DNA of 64,000 nucleotides from Kappaphycus alvarezii (GCA_002205965.3 NADL03000859.1:124001-188000), one strand, 5' to 3'. Shown: positions 32,856-43,810, counted from the first letter of the stretch. Notes: a model not told the origin generated them from the sequence alone. Numbers and translations: made by a program.

Positions 32856-33872
32856 GTGTACCGCGACATCACCGAGTATGTACAAGGTTGTGATGGGTGC
32901 CAGCATGCGAGAAGGTTGCCGGCGTATAAATATACTCTGAAAGCTCTCCTCAATGGACTCTTCAAGACCTTCTCGATGGACTTCGCTGGACCATTCAAGC
33001 CTCCGAAGACTGGAAAAAGATTTTTTCTGATTTACGTGGAACATATGACTGGGTGGACCATAGCGTGGGCCACGACTGATTCTCCTGCCGATACGGTGAC
33101 GAGATTCATCGAGGAAGAGATAATATCACCGTTTGGACCGCCAAAAGTAATCGTCTCGGATAACGCGACTGCGTTTATGGCAGGATCGGTACAAGAGTAT
33201 ATGAAAGAGAAGGGGGTCGATTTGAAAGCGGTGCTCGCTTACGCGCCGATGGCAAACAGCCACGCAGAGCGTATGGTAGGAACTATCAAGCATGCGCTCA
33301 AGGGCTCGATCGTACGCGGTGGGGCGGACTGGGCAGAAGCCCTCCCTAACGTCCTACATGGTTACCGCAGACACGATCGAAGCGACGGCCCTTACCCTTT
33401 CCGACTGAGGTATGTAATTAATTCGAGGAAGCTGACCAGTGATTTTTTGGCATTTCTCAGTAAAGCAGGTGCACATCATCGGCTTATCGAGACATCAGCC
33501 AAATCTGGAACGCGAGCTGGTGTGGTGGAGATATATAGGGAATTCCGCGATGCCAAAGAAAAAGCTAGGGAGTTCGAAATTGGAGATGAATTGTTAGTGA
33601 CGCACAGTACGACCTTTAATAAAGGGCTCAAATGGCCGGAAATCGATTCATATTTGTATGGACTGTACCGGGTGACTAAGGCGAACCACCTGCGCTACGA
33701 GTTAATGTCCTCTATAGGTCGCGTTACAAAGAAAGTAATTCATGCGCGTCGGATCGTCCCGTATAATACGATATCTACTCATTTACTCATTAAAGGAAAA
33801 GCAAGAATTTCAACGAAGCAAGAGAAGAAGAAACAGGAATCCAGTAGATTGAACAGCAATGACGGAGAATAA
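32856..33872 (+). CDS. Element D integrase, open over 338 codons
   Basis: The frame starts with an ATG in the zinc module (CDGCQHAR) and carries FSMDFAGPFKPPKT (first D), VIVSDNATAFMAG (second D) and MANSHAERMVGTIKHA (E), a complete DDE triad. It continues through GYRRHDRSDGPYPFRLRY to the barrel and the end motif KKVIHARRIVPYN, then a Lys-rich tail. No chromodomain follows. The upstream half of the zinc module is out of frame. Being open to the natural end, this is the best preserved integrase of the window. Confidence 0.85.
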   Translation: MYRDITEYVQGCDGCQHARRLPAYKYTLKALLNGLFKTFSMDFAGPFKPPKTGKRFFLIYVEHMTGWTIAWATTDSPADTVTRFIEEEIISPFGPPKVIVSDNATAFMAGSVQEYMKEKGVDLKAVLAYAPMANSHAERMVGTIKHALKGSIVRGGADWAEALPNVLHGYRRHDRSDGPYPFRLRYVINSRKLTSDFLAFLSKAGAHHRLIETSAKSGTRAGVVEIYREFRDAKEKAREFEIGDELLVTHSTTFNKGLKWPEIDSYLYGLYRVTKANHLRYELMSSIGRVTKKVIHARRIVPYNTISTHLLIKGKARISTKQEKKKQESSRLNSNDGE

Positions 33873-34143
33873 TTCACGATAGAAAGCTAATTAATAAGGA
33901 AGCACGAAGAGAAATCGTAAACGTTGCGAATAAAGTCCTAAATCTTGAGTAAAAAGGGAGCGGCGCTGCTGCCTCCCTGGTTTTCCCTCATACTCTGCCC
34001 GCTTTTCCGGACCGTCAAAGAGAAACGACCAGAAAGCCGCTTCCTGCGCTTTACTGCAGTCGCGCGCACCCCCTGTGAACGCTCGACACAGCTCTGAGTC
34101 GACTTTCACACCCAAAGGAGAACCTGGCGTAACGAGAGATAAA

Positions 34144-34524
34144 ATGACAGACTGGCTCTTGGGGACCGGAAACCGCGAGAGTGTAGAGCAAAAGCAGGTG
34201 CTTCTCTCCATTTTTCGAGTCTATTGCTCGATAAGTTTGGGTGGCTTCGTCCCAATGGACCGTACTGATGGTTCAATCTCCTTTTCGGACCTCATCATAA
34301 ACGAACCGATCGTGCTGAAATTCTGTGAGACCGAGTTTGAAGGCGTTCTCGCGCGTAACTTCGTTACAGACGCAGTGAGCTACATAGTCCGTAGTGTGGG
34401 TTCCGAAGAAATCGAGGAAATCCTGACGCGAAACGTGGTATGGATGGATGCCGCAAGAATATTTGTGAATTACGACGGGGTTCCGCTCCTACCCGCCGAT
34501 GAAGAGCACCTTCTTGATGTCTGA
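34144..34524 (+). CDS. Element D small ORF behind the integrase, unknown
   Basis: ATG at 34144 in a good context (AAAATGACA) opens 126 codons ending in TGA at 34522. It lies between the integrase and the polypurine tract, so inside the element. The predicted protein is acidic and probably helical, with W at residue 4, then a hydrophobic helix VLLSIFRVYCSI and later FVTDAVSYIVRS. The W-to-Cys spacing resembles the start of each domain copy in element C (W then C 22-24 residues later), so remote homology is possible but not shown. Confidence 0.5.
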   Translation: MTDWLLGTGNRESVEQKQVLLSIFRVYCSISLGGFVPMDRTDGSISFSDLIINEPIVLKFCETEFEGVLARNFVTDAVSYIVRSVGSEEIEEILTRNVVWMDAARIFVNYDGVPLLPADEEHLLDV

Positions 34525-34672
34525 CCGTTCCGACAAAAGACGCATGAGATTCGCCCTCGCTACTGGGGGAGGTCCCTTTGCGCTGCGGGAGACCCTTGCC
34601 GCCTTAGTCGCAATGTTCTTCTGAGGAGCACTACTTCAGTGCTCAAACGAGCGAGTTGCTCGGCTCGAGCCA

Positions 34673-35470
34673 ATGTTGGGGGGAGAAGGAAAAAAGGAGT
34701 TGTGAATAGGTTTGAGCGGTCCAAAAGGTGGAGAGCGGATAAGGGATTCATGAAAGATGGAAGATATGGCATCTTCTGTCGTATACCGGCTGTTTATCAG
34801 CACTTAGATTGTTTGCCTAGATAAATGGTTCCACGTCGGGCGTATACCGGCTTTTCGTCAGGACCTCGGTCGTTCGCCCTACAGAGATTGAGAATTTGAG
34901 TGTGGAATGGAGTAGATAGGAGGAGAAGAGGACGTGGTCTGGGAGTGGGCTGAACTGGGAGAGTGTTGTCAAGAGGGACCTCTACGTGGGAGGAAGTGGG
35001 AGCTAGAATACGTTGAGCTATGGTAAGTTATTTTTTTCTGTGGCGGTCGTGGCCCACAATAAGTTGGGGGACATTTTGCGTGAGTTTTGCGTTGTGTGAT
35101 TCCCAGCGTCGCTGTCTGATTGGACTAGTTCGCTCGTACATTATGCTTGTATCTCTGTACAATGCAAGAGCGGGAAGTAAGCTCGTACAGTGTACAGTGG
35201 TAGTGTACACTGTACGATCACTGTACAAGCGTAGTAAACCTGGACTCCCCTAGAAGTCAGCATGAACACAGTCTAACTGGACCACTAGTTAAACCAGTCA
35301 GACTGTGAAAAAGGCGTTCCGCGAAGGGAATTTACGATAAGAAGAGGGCCCGCGAACCTAAAGACATTTCTGGGTCCAGTTCAGTGCCTTCCTAATAATA
35401 AAACGGTCGGTTTATTTCTGAAAATTTTTAAACGGTTCGGTTCACTTGTTCGGGTGTGACAACGTGGGCA
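34673..35470 (+). repeat. Element D polypurine tract and probable LTR
   Basis: GGGGGGAGAAGGAAAAAAGG begins near 34679, and TGTGAATAGG follows at 34701. The region then lacks ORFs with motifs. It contains a perfect 13-bp inverted repeat with a 7-nt loop at 35184-35216 built on GTACAGTGTACA. Confidence 0.4.
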
Positions 35471-35484
35471 GTCCAGGATTTGCC

Positions 35485-35512
35485 ATAAACTGCGGTTCGA
35501 ACCGCAGTTTAT
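35485..35512. repeat. 28-bp perfect palindrome
   Basis: ATAAACTGCGGTTC is followed directly by its exact complement. It may mark a foldback element or a dimer-binding site; nothing else identifies it. Confidence 0.6.
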
Positions 35513-35885
35513 ATTTTCGTTCTGCCTCAATGTAATAAGGTAATATATCAGCATATGATACAGATTATTACAAAAAAACTCAATTATTCTTACTTATTGC
35601 TCAAAGTACTAAGTGTAATTTTTAATTTAAAAAGTACAAATGATTGTAGCAGATGATCTGAAACATATACCTGGATTGACAATCTACTCGATAAGATGAT
35701 TAGACTATGTTCAGATGATATTGAACTTAGTCCCATCATCTCTATTCCCGTCCACATTGCCCAGATTGGCTTATTAGTCCGATCCAACGGACGCAGCACG
35801 CAATATTATAAATAACAACAAGTGGGTAGGACAAAGCGGAGGCTTCAAGCTCTAAACGAACAATATTAGAGCAGCTAATGGATGA

Positions 35886-36176
35886 GAACAGTGGCAAATA
35901 ACACAAAAAAACGATGAGATCAGCAAGTTTGTTCGGGCTACGTCATGTTCTAACAAGGGTATAGATCCTTTACGGCAGTGGAAACTAAATCAACACAGGT
36001 ATCCAAACAATAGCCTTGTTGCAAGGGACGTCTTAGCCATTCAGGACTCTTCTGTCGCAGGTGAGAGTGCGTTTTATCATGCAAATAGGGTATTGTACGA
36101 GGCCCGATTGCCGATGAATGATGAAACTATAACAGATTCAGTTTTGCTGGATTCCTGGAACACATTTTTGTCTTAA
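35886..36176 (+). pseudogene. hAT transposase C-terminal dimerisation domain
   Basis: A 96-codon open stretch between TGA (35883) and TAA (36174) reads DPLRQWKLNQHRYP, LVARDVLAIQDSSVAGESAF, then EARLPMNDETI and LDSWNTFLS. This is the typical hAT C-terminal signature (D-L-W-K, YP, LAR-LAI-SSV-E-F, R-L, W). The catalytic part upstream is not recognisable, so it is a remnant. No terminal repeats were identified. Confidence 0.7.
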
Positions 36177-36344
36177 GTAAACCAGTAATTCCGCGCGAGA
36201 CGGTGTTGAGCTCTATAGTCGTAGCGATCATAACGCTTAGCGCAATGGTTTCGAAGTTTGAATATCATGTATAAAATATCATAAATTCTTGACAAAGCCT
36301 GTACCTCAAAAAGAGAGAGATGGTGATCTTTACTGGACGATTAA

Positions 36345-36726
36345 TTAAAAAACAGAACTACATTGGCGAATGCCGGTATAGTTTACGACGATTGATAGCA
36401 ATCGCCTTCCGTTGTAGGACGAGAGAGGAGAGGGCCAGTGATAGCGTGTGCCGTTCGGCATGGGGACTGGTTCCCTTTCAAGCGGCAATGTAGTCCGATA
36501 TACGTTGGAGACCAGCTTCAGTTCCGGGGCCACCGGAGCCGAAGATGTCGATGGGCATGGCATAAATGTCCATATCCAATTCATCGCATACAGCCCGATA
36601 TCGTCCCTCCTTGGTGCGTTCGGCATGTGAAAGAGCAGCGAAGGGGTCTGAAGGGCGTAAGCTGATGTAGGGTTCGGAATGAGGGCTGATAACTGTAACA
36701 TCGTAGTACCTTCTAGTCAAATGCAT
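36345..36726 (-). pseudogene. Second copy of RT-associated nuclease-like domain
   Basis: The frame gives YYDVTVISPHSEPY, ALSHAERTKEGRYRAVC and IDIFGSGGPGTEAGLQRI. It is in the same frame as the copy at 37617-36757, one TGA/TAA-type stop away, and aligns with it motif by motif (IDVTIVSPHSRPY, KKHNYY, FDVYG). The layout D(V)T..P plus K..Y..C and FDxxG resembles the PD-(D/E)XK-like region found behind RT in many algal and fungal retroelements; nuclease activity is inferred. Confidence 0.55.
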
Positions 36727-36756
36727 AATGAGGGGACCGAGCGGTCCCAGCTGGAC

Positions 36757-37617
36757 TTAGTGGGGCTCAACAGCGCTGAATTGACGCTGGTTGATCATAA
36801 CAGCAGTGTAGCGTTGCACGAAGGCAGACGTGGTGCGAAGTGCACAAAACTCCGCGAATGCGGGCTTGCCTCTTCTAGCGGCGAAACAAGTTGCGATGTC
36901 TTGGAGGAGTTGAAGGCCGGTGATGTCAATCTGGCCATAAACATCGAAGGCCAGGGGGCGCAAGTCGATGCCCTCAGACCGGCATGGGGGGCCATAATAA
37001 TTGTGCTTCTTGAGGGTTGCCCGCTCGAGCATGGATGCACCGCCGTCGGCGAGGTCGCGGTAGGGACGAGAGTGGGGGCTGACGATGGTGACGTCGATGC
37101 CTTGACGGGAGGGAGCGAAGAGTGGATCGTCAATGACCAGGTCGAGCTTCCGTTGTTCGGCCGGGCTTTTGTGGATGTCAGCCGCCAGGGGTCGTTCACG
37201 CGAGACGGACAGGGCGATAGCAGGGTGGGTTAGGTGACGGGAGAGATGATCGCGTAGGCGGTTATGTCGTCTCACCGCGCCCACTGCGCCCTTGCAGACG
37301 GATGCGTGGTGACCGGGAGCGTCCAGTATGGGGATGGGCTGGGCTGAACTTGTCGAGCACATCGGACAGAGACGAGAACCATCGAAGAGGGGTTTACCGA
37401 GGCGGACATCAACCATAGTGCGCCAGACTTCAGCCTCGACGCGGAGGTCGTTGCTGGAGAGCGGTAGGGTGTAGAATGGGGCGGAAGCAGCCGTGGATGC
37501 GATGGTCGCTAGGCGGGCACGGTGATGTGGGGTGGAGAGGGTTCGATTTTGTTGATGGCGGAGAGTGTCAGTATGATAATAATAATTTTTACTCATGTTT
37601 CTGGAGTGTACACTCAC
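36757..37617 (-). pseudogene. RT-element C-terminal protein with nuclease-like domain
   Basis: A 286-codon ORF with ATG at 37617 (AACATGAGT-type start follows). It contains RRHNRLRDHLSRHL, LDLVIDDPLF, GIDVTIVSPHSRPYRD, TLKKHNYYGPPCRS and LAFDVYGQID. Upstream RT belonging to this piece is not present; the RT to the right (39466-37835) is a different, APE-type element. The domain order H-R-R, D-D, DVT, K-Y-C, FD-YG is that of the RT-nuclease family also seen as element G. An apparently intact ORF, but with no intact element around it. Confidence 0.6.
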
Positions 37618-37834
37618 TGACAGACTATTGAGTTAACAACTAACTGGATGGTGTGGTGAACATTTATTTAAAACTCCTCACTAATAGAAGCCGACTAGTG
37701 GGCTATGTTGTCAGGGTTATCTTGCAAGGGAAATACTGTAATGCATGCGGAGAATCTTGTTCGGATGGACTTTGGTGTGTATCTTGGCCGCCGTTTGGAG
37801 CCAGCGACAGGAGAGAGATGCAATGAAGTGGCCA

Positions 37835-39973
37835 CTAGCGCTGAGTGTATAGTACATTGATGGCGTGCCGTAATCGTTTAAGTTGGTTGTCGGTGATGGC
37901 GTTGTTCCGGAGGAGTTCCATGGTCCTGGTAGCAGTTCTGTGGGGCGTTGTTGTAGGTACTGGGTGATGTGGGAACCAGCGTAGGAACCATCGTAAGGCG
38001 AGGCGACGTGGGTGCCCCTTGAGGATGGGGAAGGTGAGAAAGGATGGGTATGTTCCTATTTGTGTTACGGCGGGTGCGTGGCGGGGTGAGAAGCGACGTT
38101 GACGGCGTGATGGGGGGTTGTTACGCGTATTCCAAACGGTGGTGTAGAGGTGGGATGGGTGCGTCTGGGATGCGGAGGTGAGGGTTTTGTGGAGAACCGA
38201 GTTGGTACCAGCGGTTCTGATATTTTGTAGGGTACGGGCCGGCGTTGACTTGTGGTTACCTGTGCCCGTTTTGGTGGTGGCTTGGAGAGTGGCGAGGAAA
38301 TTGGAGGCTTGTGTTTGGAGAAGGCTGGTGAGGTCCGGGATTTGGAGGATGGCCCGTAACCGGGACAGGTGGGTGGTGTTGAATATGCTTCTTGTGCGGA
38401 GGTAGGATGCGAAGAGCTGCCGCTGGATGGAGAGGTCGGTGCGATGGAGGTCTTCGAGATCGCGCAGCAGGATTGCGCCGTAGAGGTACGTGCTGCGTAT
38501 GAAGGTGTGGAGGAGGTGGCCAGGACGGGCAGGGGTCATGTCAGTAGTGAGGGGTGTTGAGTGTAACAGGGACCGGGTGCCATGTAGGGTACGTTGTGCC
38601 CTGGTGATGGTTGCGTCAGGGTGTATTCCGTGGAGGGTGATTGTCATCCCTAGGTATGGGGCCTTGTCTGCGAGACGAATCGCCGTGGAATGGATTGTGA
38701 GTGGTAGCGCTGGGTGGGCCGGGTGCTGGGAGATTACTATGCACTTCTTGGGTGCCCAGGTCATTTGTCTGGCCGATGCCCAGCGTTGACATTCGTCGAG
38801 GAGAGTCTGGAGGAGCGAAGGGTCGTGGGAGTGGAGGAGGACGTCGTCCGCGAATAGTTTGCATGGAGGAGGGAGGGAGAGGGAAGTTGAGATGGCAGTC
38901 AGGGCGTGTGGAAGGCCATTAATAAAGACATTGAAGAGGAGTGGGGAGAGAGGGGAACCTTGGGTGAGACCGAGGCGGATTTCCGTTGTCTTAGAGGTAC
39001 AGTCGTCTCTTGTCCGGACCGTGAGGGGCAGGAGGCATGCTGTTATCATGGCTGTTTCTGTGTGGGGGAGCATGCGTCCACAGTCGTGTAAGGGCAGATG
39101 ACGGTTGACCCTGTCGTAGGCTTTGAACATGTCCAGGGCAGCGAGCCAGCGATCCCCTTGGGTAATGGCTGCTTCCGTGGCTATGAGAGCGTGAAGGGGG
39201 CCCATTCTTCTTTGGAAACCAAATTGCATTGGGTGGGGGTCTGTGAGGTCGGCTAGGAAAGAGGCGAGACCTCCTTCGATGGCTTTCCGGCAGTGCGATA
39301 AGAGGCAAAGTGGGCGGTAATTCGCTGGATTTTGTTGGTCCCCTCGTTTGTGGACCGGGATCAGGGTTCCTGTTGCCCAGGTTCGGGTGTAGTGGAGCGT
39401 TCGGCCTATTGTCGTCCACCAGGTGTATAGCAGAGTGGCGAAGAGAACGGACTCTGTCTTCATCATCTCAGTGTGTATGCCATCATTTCCTACTGCTTTT
39501 CCCCGTGGCGCGGTGCAGATGTAGTTGAGGATGTGTTTCGAGCGCCGGTGGGGGGGGTATAGCTCTGTATTTGGATCGGGGGTTGTTCCTGATTATGGGC
39601 GGTGCCCATGTACATAGTGAAGTCCCGTGGGGGAGAGCTGGCGTCCGTTGCGGTTTTGGTCCGTTTTCCTCCTGGCGGTCTGCCGTCGATCAGTTGCTAC
39701 TGCCCTGGTATATTGTTCGTTGGGGAGGTCTGTGAGGCGGAGCAGGGTCCGCTTTTGAAACCATCGTTTCTCTCTTCGGACTTGTTGCCGGACGACGGCC
39801 AGGAGTCTTTTGAACTCGAGATAATCCGCATATATTCCAGTACGTTTTGCTTTCTTATAAGCCTTGTTGCGTTTGGCCGCTAGTGCTTCCAAGGAGTGAG
39901 TCCAGAACGGTTTGAATCGGCGCGGTCGGCGGTTTGCGATGTTGCCATGGTTCGGTGATGGCTCGTGTGACAC
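37835..39973 (-). pseudogene. APE-type non-LTR retrotransposon RT
   Basis: From 39973 the typical pre-RT segment (PFWTHSLEALAAKRNKAY, REKRWFQKRTL) leads, after one TAA at 39593, into RT in the same frame: GKAVGNDGIHTEMMK, GDQQNPANYRPLCLL, FGFQRRMGPLHAL, AALDMFKAYDRV, LTQGSPLSPLLFNVFINGL, LFADDVLLHSH and YLGMTITLHGI. The catalytic FADD and DMFKAYD aspartates are present. The 543-codon RT frame runs to a natural end at 37835 without a zinc knuckle. Except for the TAA this RT is intact. Function: target-primed reverse transcription. Confidence 0.88.
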
Positions 39974-40700
39974 GATCGTATATGGCAGGGGCGGTCATCG
40001 CAGTGCAGTTGGAGAGCGCGTCGATAAGTGGTGGCAGGGAACGTTTGTAGGTTTCCGCTGCTTGCTGCTGGTTCGTCGGGGTGGTGAGCATTGATTTCGT
40101 TATCCTTCTAGGGGTCGTGTTTGAGTTGGGGAGGAGGCTGCGGGTGGTCGTCGCCATTACGGGGTGATGATCTGAGCAGCTAGTCCAGCTGTTTGTGCGG
40201 GTGGTGCAGTGTAGTTCCATTGGGATACCCTAATTTGTCATCTCGGGGGCCAATGAATCCATTGGGGGGGGGGCGTCTGGGTTGGGGGGCATGGCGGTGT
40301 CGGTATCGGCGGCCTGTGGGGGGTTTTGGAGCCTCTTTTTGTGCGGGGGTGGTTGTTCCGGAGGTCGTGTAATTGGGTGTTGGGCGGGGTTGTTTGGCTG
40401 GGCGTGGTCGTTGTGTGTGGGTGTGTAGGCGGTAGGTACGAGGCGGACATTTGTGTCTGTGTTGTTCACTCGAGAGTGCTGGATGTTAAAGGCCGTTTCC
40501 AATCTTGCCAGTAGCGTGCGGAAGTGATTTTGGGTGCTGACGTTAATGGAACGTTCTGCGCTGCTGATCCATGATGCTCTGACTGCTGCTAGATGGTGGA
40601 GGAGAGCAATGTCTCTGTCGCGGCCTTCCGTGTTGTCGTGGGGGGGTAGAGACAACGGGTCATATTTTGGGGGTAGGCGACGGATGTTTGCACTGGCCAT
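39855..40700 (-). pseudogene. Non-LTR element 5' protein with remnant of endonuclease end
   Basis: An ATG at 40700 starts a Pro/Asn/Thr-rich protein (156 codons) that could be an ORF1 product. After TAG at 40230 the same frame continues as NSWTSCSDHHPVMATTTRSL, where SDHHPV matches the conserved end of the APE-type endonuclease. The bulk of the endonuclease domain is missing, so an internal deletion fused the two. A frameshift near 39950 then leads to the pre-RT segment. Confidence 0.55.
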
Positions 40701-40744
40701 CTTTTGGAGGAGGACAGGAAGTACTTTTTGGTCGCAGACGATCT

Positions 40745-41199
40745 GGACTATGCCAGTGTAGGGGCTGCCATGTTGTGTATAGTTCCTGAGGAGGCGGGGG
40801 TCATTTCCGAGGAGAGTTGCGGAGTGCGTCCTTCAGCGTGGATATGCGGTCTCCTTTGGAAATCCAGAAATAGGCGGTGGTGAACATCGGTTACGTGCAG
40901 TGGGGCACGGGAAATGATGGCCATGGCCACCGAGGACCACAGAACACAGCTGATGCGCTGATAAATTCGCGAGCGGGCAGTGGCATCAGAGGTGTGATAT
41001 CTGGTCGCAATCCGGGGAATTAACGTTTCCAGAAACAGTGCAGTGGCTGGGGACGCCGCTCCAAGGGAGTCGAAAGCAAGCGGTTGGAATGTGAAATTCA
41101 GCTGGCGTGACGGGTTGCCAGATGGTGGTACAAGGCGCCTGGAGAGCTTACGCTCAAGCCAGATGGTGGTACAAGGCGCTTGGAGAGCTTACGCTCAAG
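40745..41199 (-). pseudogene. RT-nuclease element fragment with 41-bp tandem duplication
   Basis: On the minus strand the sequence reads as a C-terminal fragment (VPRIATRY-like, YQRISCVLWSSVAMAIISRA). It is about 90 percent identical to 42463-42720. A 41-bp unit is repeated in tandem at 41118-41158 and 41159-41199 with one mismatch. The fragment ends next to the start of the non-LTR element at 40700. Confidence 0.55.
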
Positions 41200-41401
41200 G
41201 TCCTGGACCTTGTTGCGGTAAGCTTGAAGGTGTGTGGTGATTTCGTCCTACGCAAACAGGACCTCTGGTTCTGCTAGAGGGAAGACTCCGGGCAATGGCT
41301 GAATCAATTGCCCACTCAAGCGAGAAAGGGACCAGAAGAAAACTCCACCACCTGAACCTGCGCCGACGCAAATCGCATATGATGTCACCATTCGCAATCC
41401 C

Positions 41402-41764
41402 ATGGCCCGATCTTACCTCAAACAAGCTGCATTAGCACCTTGCGGGGCAGCCGAATCGGCCTACGCAGACAAGGTGAAAACCTTCGACCGCGCAGTGAGA
41501 GCTGCGTTTAACTTGACCCCGGAAGCTACTTTTCCAAAGCTCGGTTTTCACTTTGTTCCGCTTGTTTTCGACTCTTTCGCCGCGCCTTGTAAGTCAACCT
41601 CTGGGGTGATTGAGACCCATGCGAAATTGATATCGCGACGACTGTTCTGTACACCAGCGGCGGCCCTTGACCACCTGCGGCAACGAATCTCGTCAACCAT
41701 ATGGTCTACCTTTGCAACATCGATCCTAGCGCGTACTCCCAAGCTGGGCAGCGTCGAACTTTAA
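41402..41764 (+). pseudogene. RT-nuclease element C-terminal fragment
   Basis: The 120-codon frame reads KVKTFDRAVRAAFNL, FHFVPLVFDSFAAPCKS, ISRRLFC and LRQRISSTIWSTFATSILAR. It matches, in opposite orientation, the copies at 40.9 and 42.6 kb (FTFQPLALDSLGAA, YQHLSCVLWSSVATAIVAR). FxPLxFDSFxA is the hallmark segment behind the nuclease-like core of this family. Confidence 0.6.
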
Positions 41765-42410
41765 CTATCTTAGCTTACACTGTCAGCTAGGCTTGTACGC
41801 CTCTTATAATACATGAAGTAAAGATGATTATATATACCTGAGCCGAGGATTCAGGAGGCTTAAAAAAATCCCGCTGTAAGTACATAGGCTTACAGATAGA
41901 GACGGCGACGACAGCGGCGAGATCTCCGGACGAGCGATCTTGACGACAAGCCCGCAAGGCTGTGAAGACCGCAACCCCTCACAGTCCGTCAAAACGACGA
42001 AAGATTTGAGCACGGCAGGGTACGGTGTGATGGACATTTTATTTACTCCCGACGAGGAGCCATCTAGGGTTATGTTGTCGGGGAAAACTAAGAGGGTAAC
42101 CGTAGGATTTTCGGTGCGGGGTTCGAGTGTAATTCTTGAGATCGGTCGGCTCCATGTGCAGGCCCAAAAAAAAACCCAGTAGGAAAAAAACAGGCCTTAA
42201 ATTCGAAGCCGATCCGCCTCGTCTAGTGCTTTTCTTCGCGGAATTCTTGGAATGTGGGGTAGTCCTTGTGCGAGAGTCAGTGCTTGAGCTTGTGTTTGAT
42301 CCTGTCCGTTCTTGCTTTGCCTGAGTTAGTGCTTCTGCGTTCGTGGATGAGTTTTACGCCTCCCTACGGTGGACTTCGCAAACCTTGTTCGAGTAGTAGA
42401 GCCGGGCCAA
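41765..42410. other. Stretch without recognisable gene
   Basis: Only short frames without motifs are present. Confidence 0.35.
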
Positions 42411-42788
42411 TCAACTAGCAACTCTGACCGTCGCGCGACGCAAAACTCGCGCGACAATGGCCGTAGCCACCGAGGACCATAGAACACAGCTGAGGTGCTG
42501 ATAGATCCGCGAGCAAATAGTGGCATCAGAGGTGCGATATCTGGTTGCAATCCGCGGAATGAACGTTTCCAGAAACAGGAGTGGCTGGGGACGCCGCTCC
42601 AAGGGAGTCGAGAGCGAGTGGTTGAAAGGTGAAATTTGGCTGGCGAGACGGGTTGCCAGATGGTGGTACAAAGCGCCTGGAGAGCTTACGCTCAAGGTCG
42701 TGGACCATGTTGCGCTAAGTTTGCGTGGCGGCGCCTGCGGCGGCTTGCGTTGCTTTCGTGACAGAGGCCTGTTTGAACGGCGAAACAA
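42411..42788 (-). pseudogene. RT-nuclease element C-terminal fragment, duplicate
   Basis: Two frames share the coding sense: KLSRRFVPPSGNPSRQ with FTFQPLALDSLGAASPA, then FLETFIPRIATRYRTSD and RIYQHLSCVLWSSVATAIVA. One indel near 42585 separates them. The nucleotide sequence repeats 40919-41150. Confidence 0.6.
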
Positions 42789-42840
42789 CAGTAACGATTC
42801 TAATGGAGTAAAGTATTATTATATTATATTATTAAGTCTA

Positions 42841-43810
42841 TCAATGGATTTTGAAATTGTACAGTACTGTACTCAATTGACTACAGTTGTCGAATAGACA
42901 GCAGCGCTTAATAGCACACCCTCCATCTAGACGGCCCGATGGGTGGCAACTCCTCCTATCGGCGCCGTCACCCCCCGTCAGCGCTTTCCACCCCGTCCTC
43001 GCACGCTGCTCGTATCCCAAACGAGGGAGCTTTCCTTCGCCTCGCTCACTATCACCGATGGAATAGGTTATGATCTCCTTAAATCTGGGTGGCAGCCTGG
43101 GTCCCCGCTTGGTCCATCGTTGGTGGAAAATCGTCTTCCATTTCATGTCTCCTAGTCGCCGTCCTCGCCACCCACATCTCCTATTAACATTGTGGTGAAA
43201 TGTGGCTGTGCTGGCCTTGGAATGATCTCTAGTGTTGCCCTTTAGGATGGACCTTCTGATGACCCTGAGGCAACGGAAAATGCGAGGTCAGCTCCAGAGG
43301 TAGAGGCGGTAAGCTACGATGATGTACCTGATGTGTTTGACCCTTTGAGACCACGTTGGCACTTTGATCCCATTCATGTTGTAAGCAGGTTGAAGACGTT
43401 GAGGAAACACGAGATGAAGTGCCCAGCTAATCCTCAGCGGGGTTGCAATGGTGGCGCAGGGAGAGGAGGGCTGGTGCTCGGCGGGCGGCTTGTAGACTCG
43501 TCCCAGGAATATTTAAGCAATGGGGGCATTCCCAAGATGGAATACGTGGAAAAAGTGATCTCAGTCCCACAAGTAACGACTCCACTGACGCATCTAGTGA
43601 CGTAGCCGGAGTTTTTGGAGGTGAAACTGCCGCCGATAAGGGCGGGGTTTGAGTTGAATGGGGGTTTGTCAACAAATCAGGATAGCGGGATATCCCTGCT
43701 GCGAAAAGAGCGCCTTCTTTTAACGCATCCATGTCTTCAAATGTGAGTAAACCTCGCTGACTCGCAACCTTTGGGCTATTCAGACGTTTAGCGAATAATT
43801 GACACACTTA
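42841..43810 (-). pseudogene. Degenerate coding pieces, possibly N-terminal part of an RT-nuclease element
   Basis: The piece 43807-43427 contains a Cys/His cluster (WECPHCLNIPGTS, then LSLRHHC) that could be a zinc finger, preceded by a Pro/Ser-rich segment. The piece 43146-42841 is basic. Both lie upstream, on the same strand, of the fragment at 42788-42411, so they may be the remains of one element. Homology is not shown. Confidence 0.3.

Larger units (their letters stand above)
31030..35470 (+). mobile_element. Element D: gypsy element related to C, left part missing
   Basis: Pol domains RT, RNase H and integrase are followed by a separate small ORF, then by a polypurine tract (34673-34699) and a probable LTR start at 34701. 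No gag, protease or left LTR was found. RT and integrase wording is close to element C (LMNAP, HARRIVPY). The right end near 35470 is only a rough estimate. Confidence 0.7.

Noticed and set aside
38178-39101. Plus-strand frames opposite the non-LTR RT
   Set aside because: All RT motifs are on the minus strand; these are shadows.
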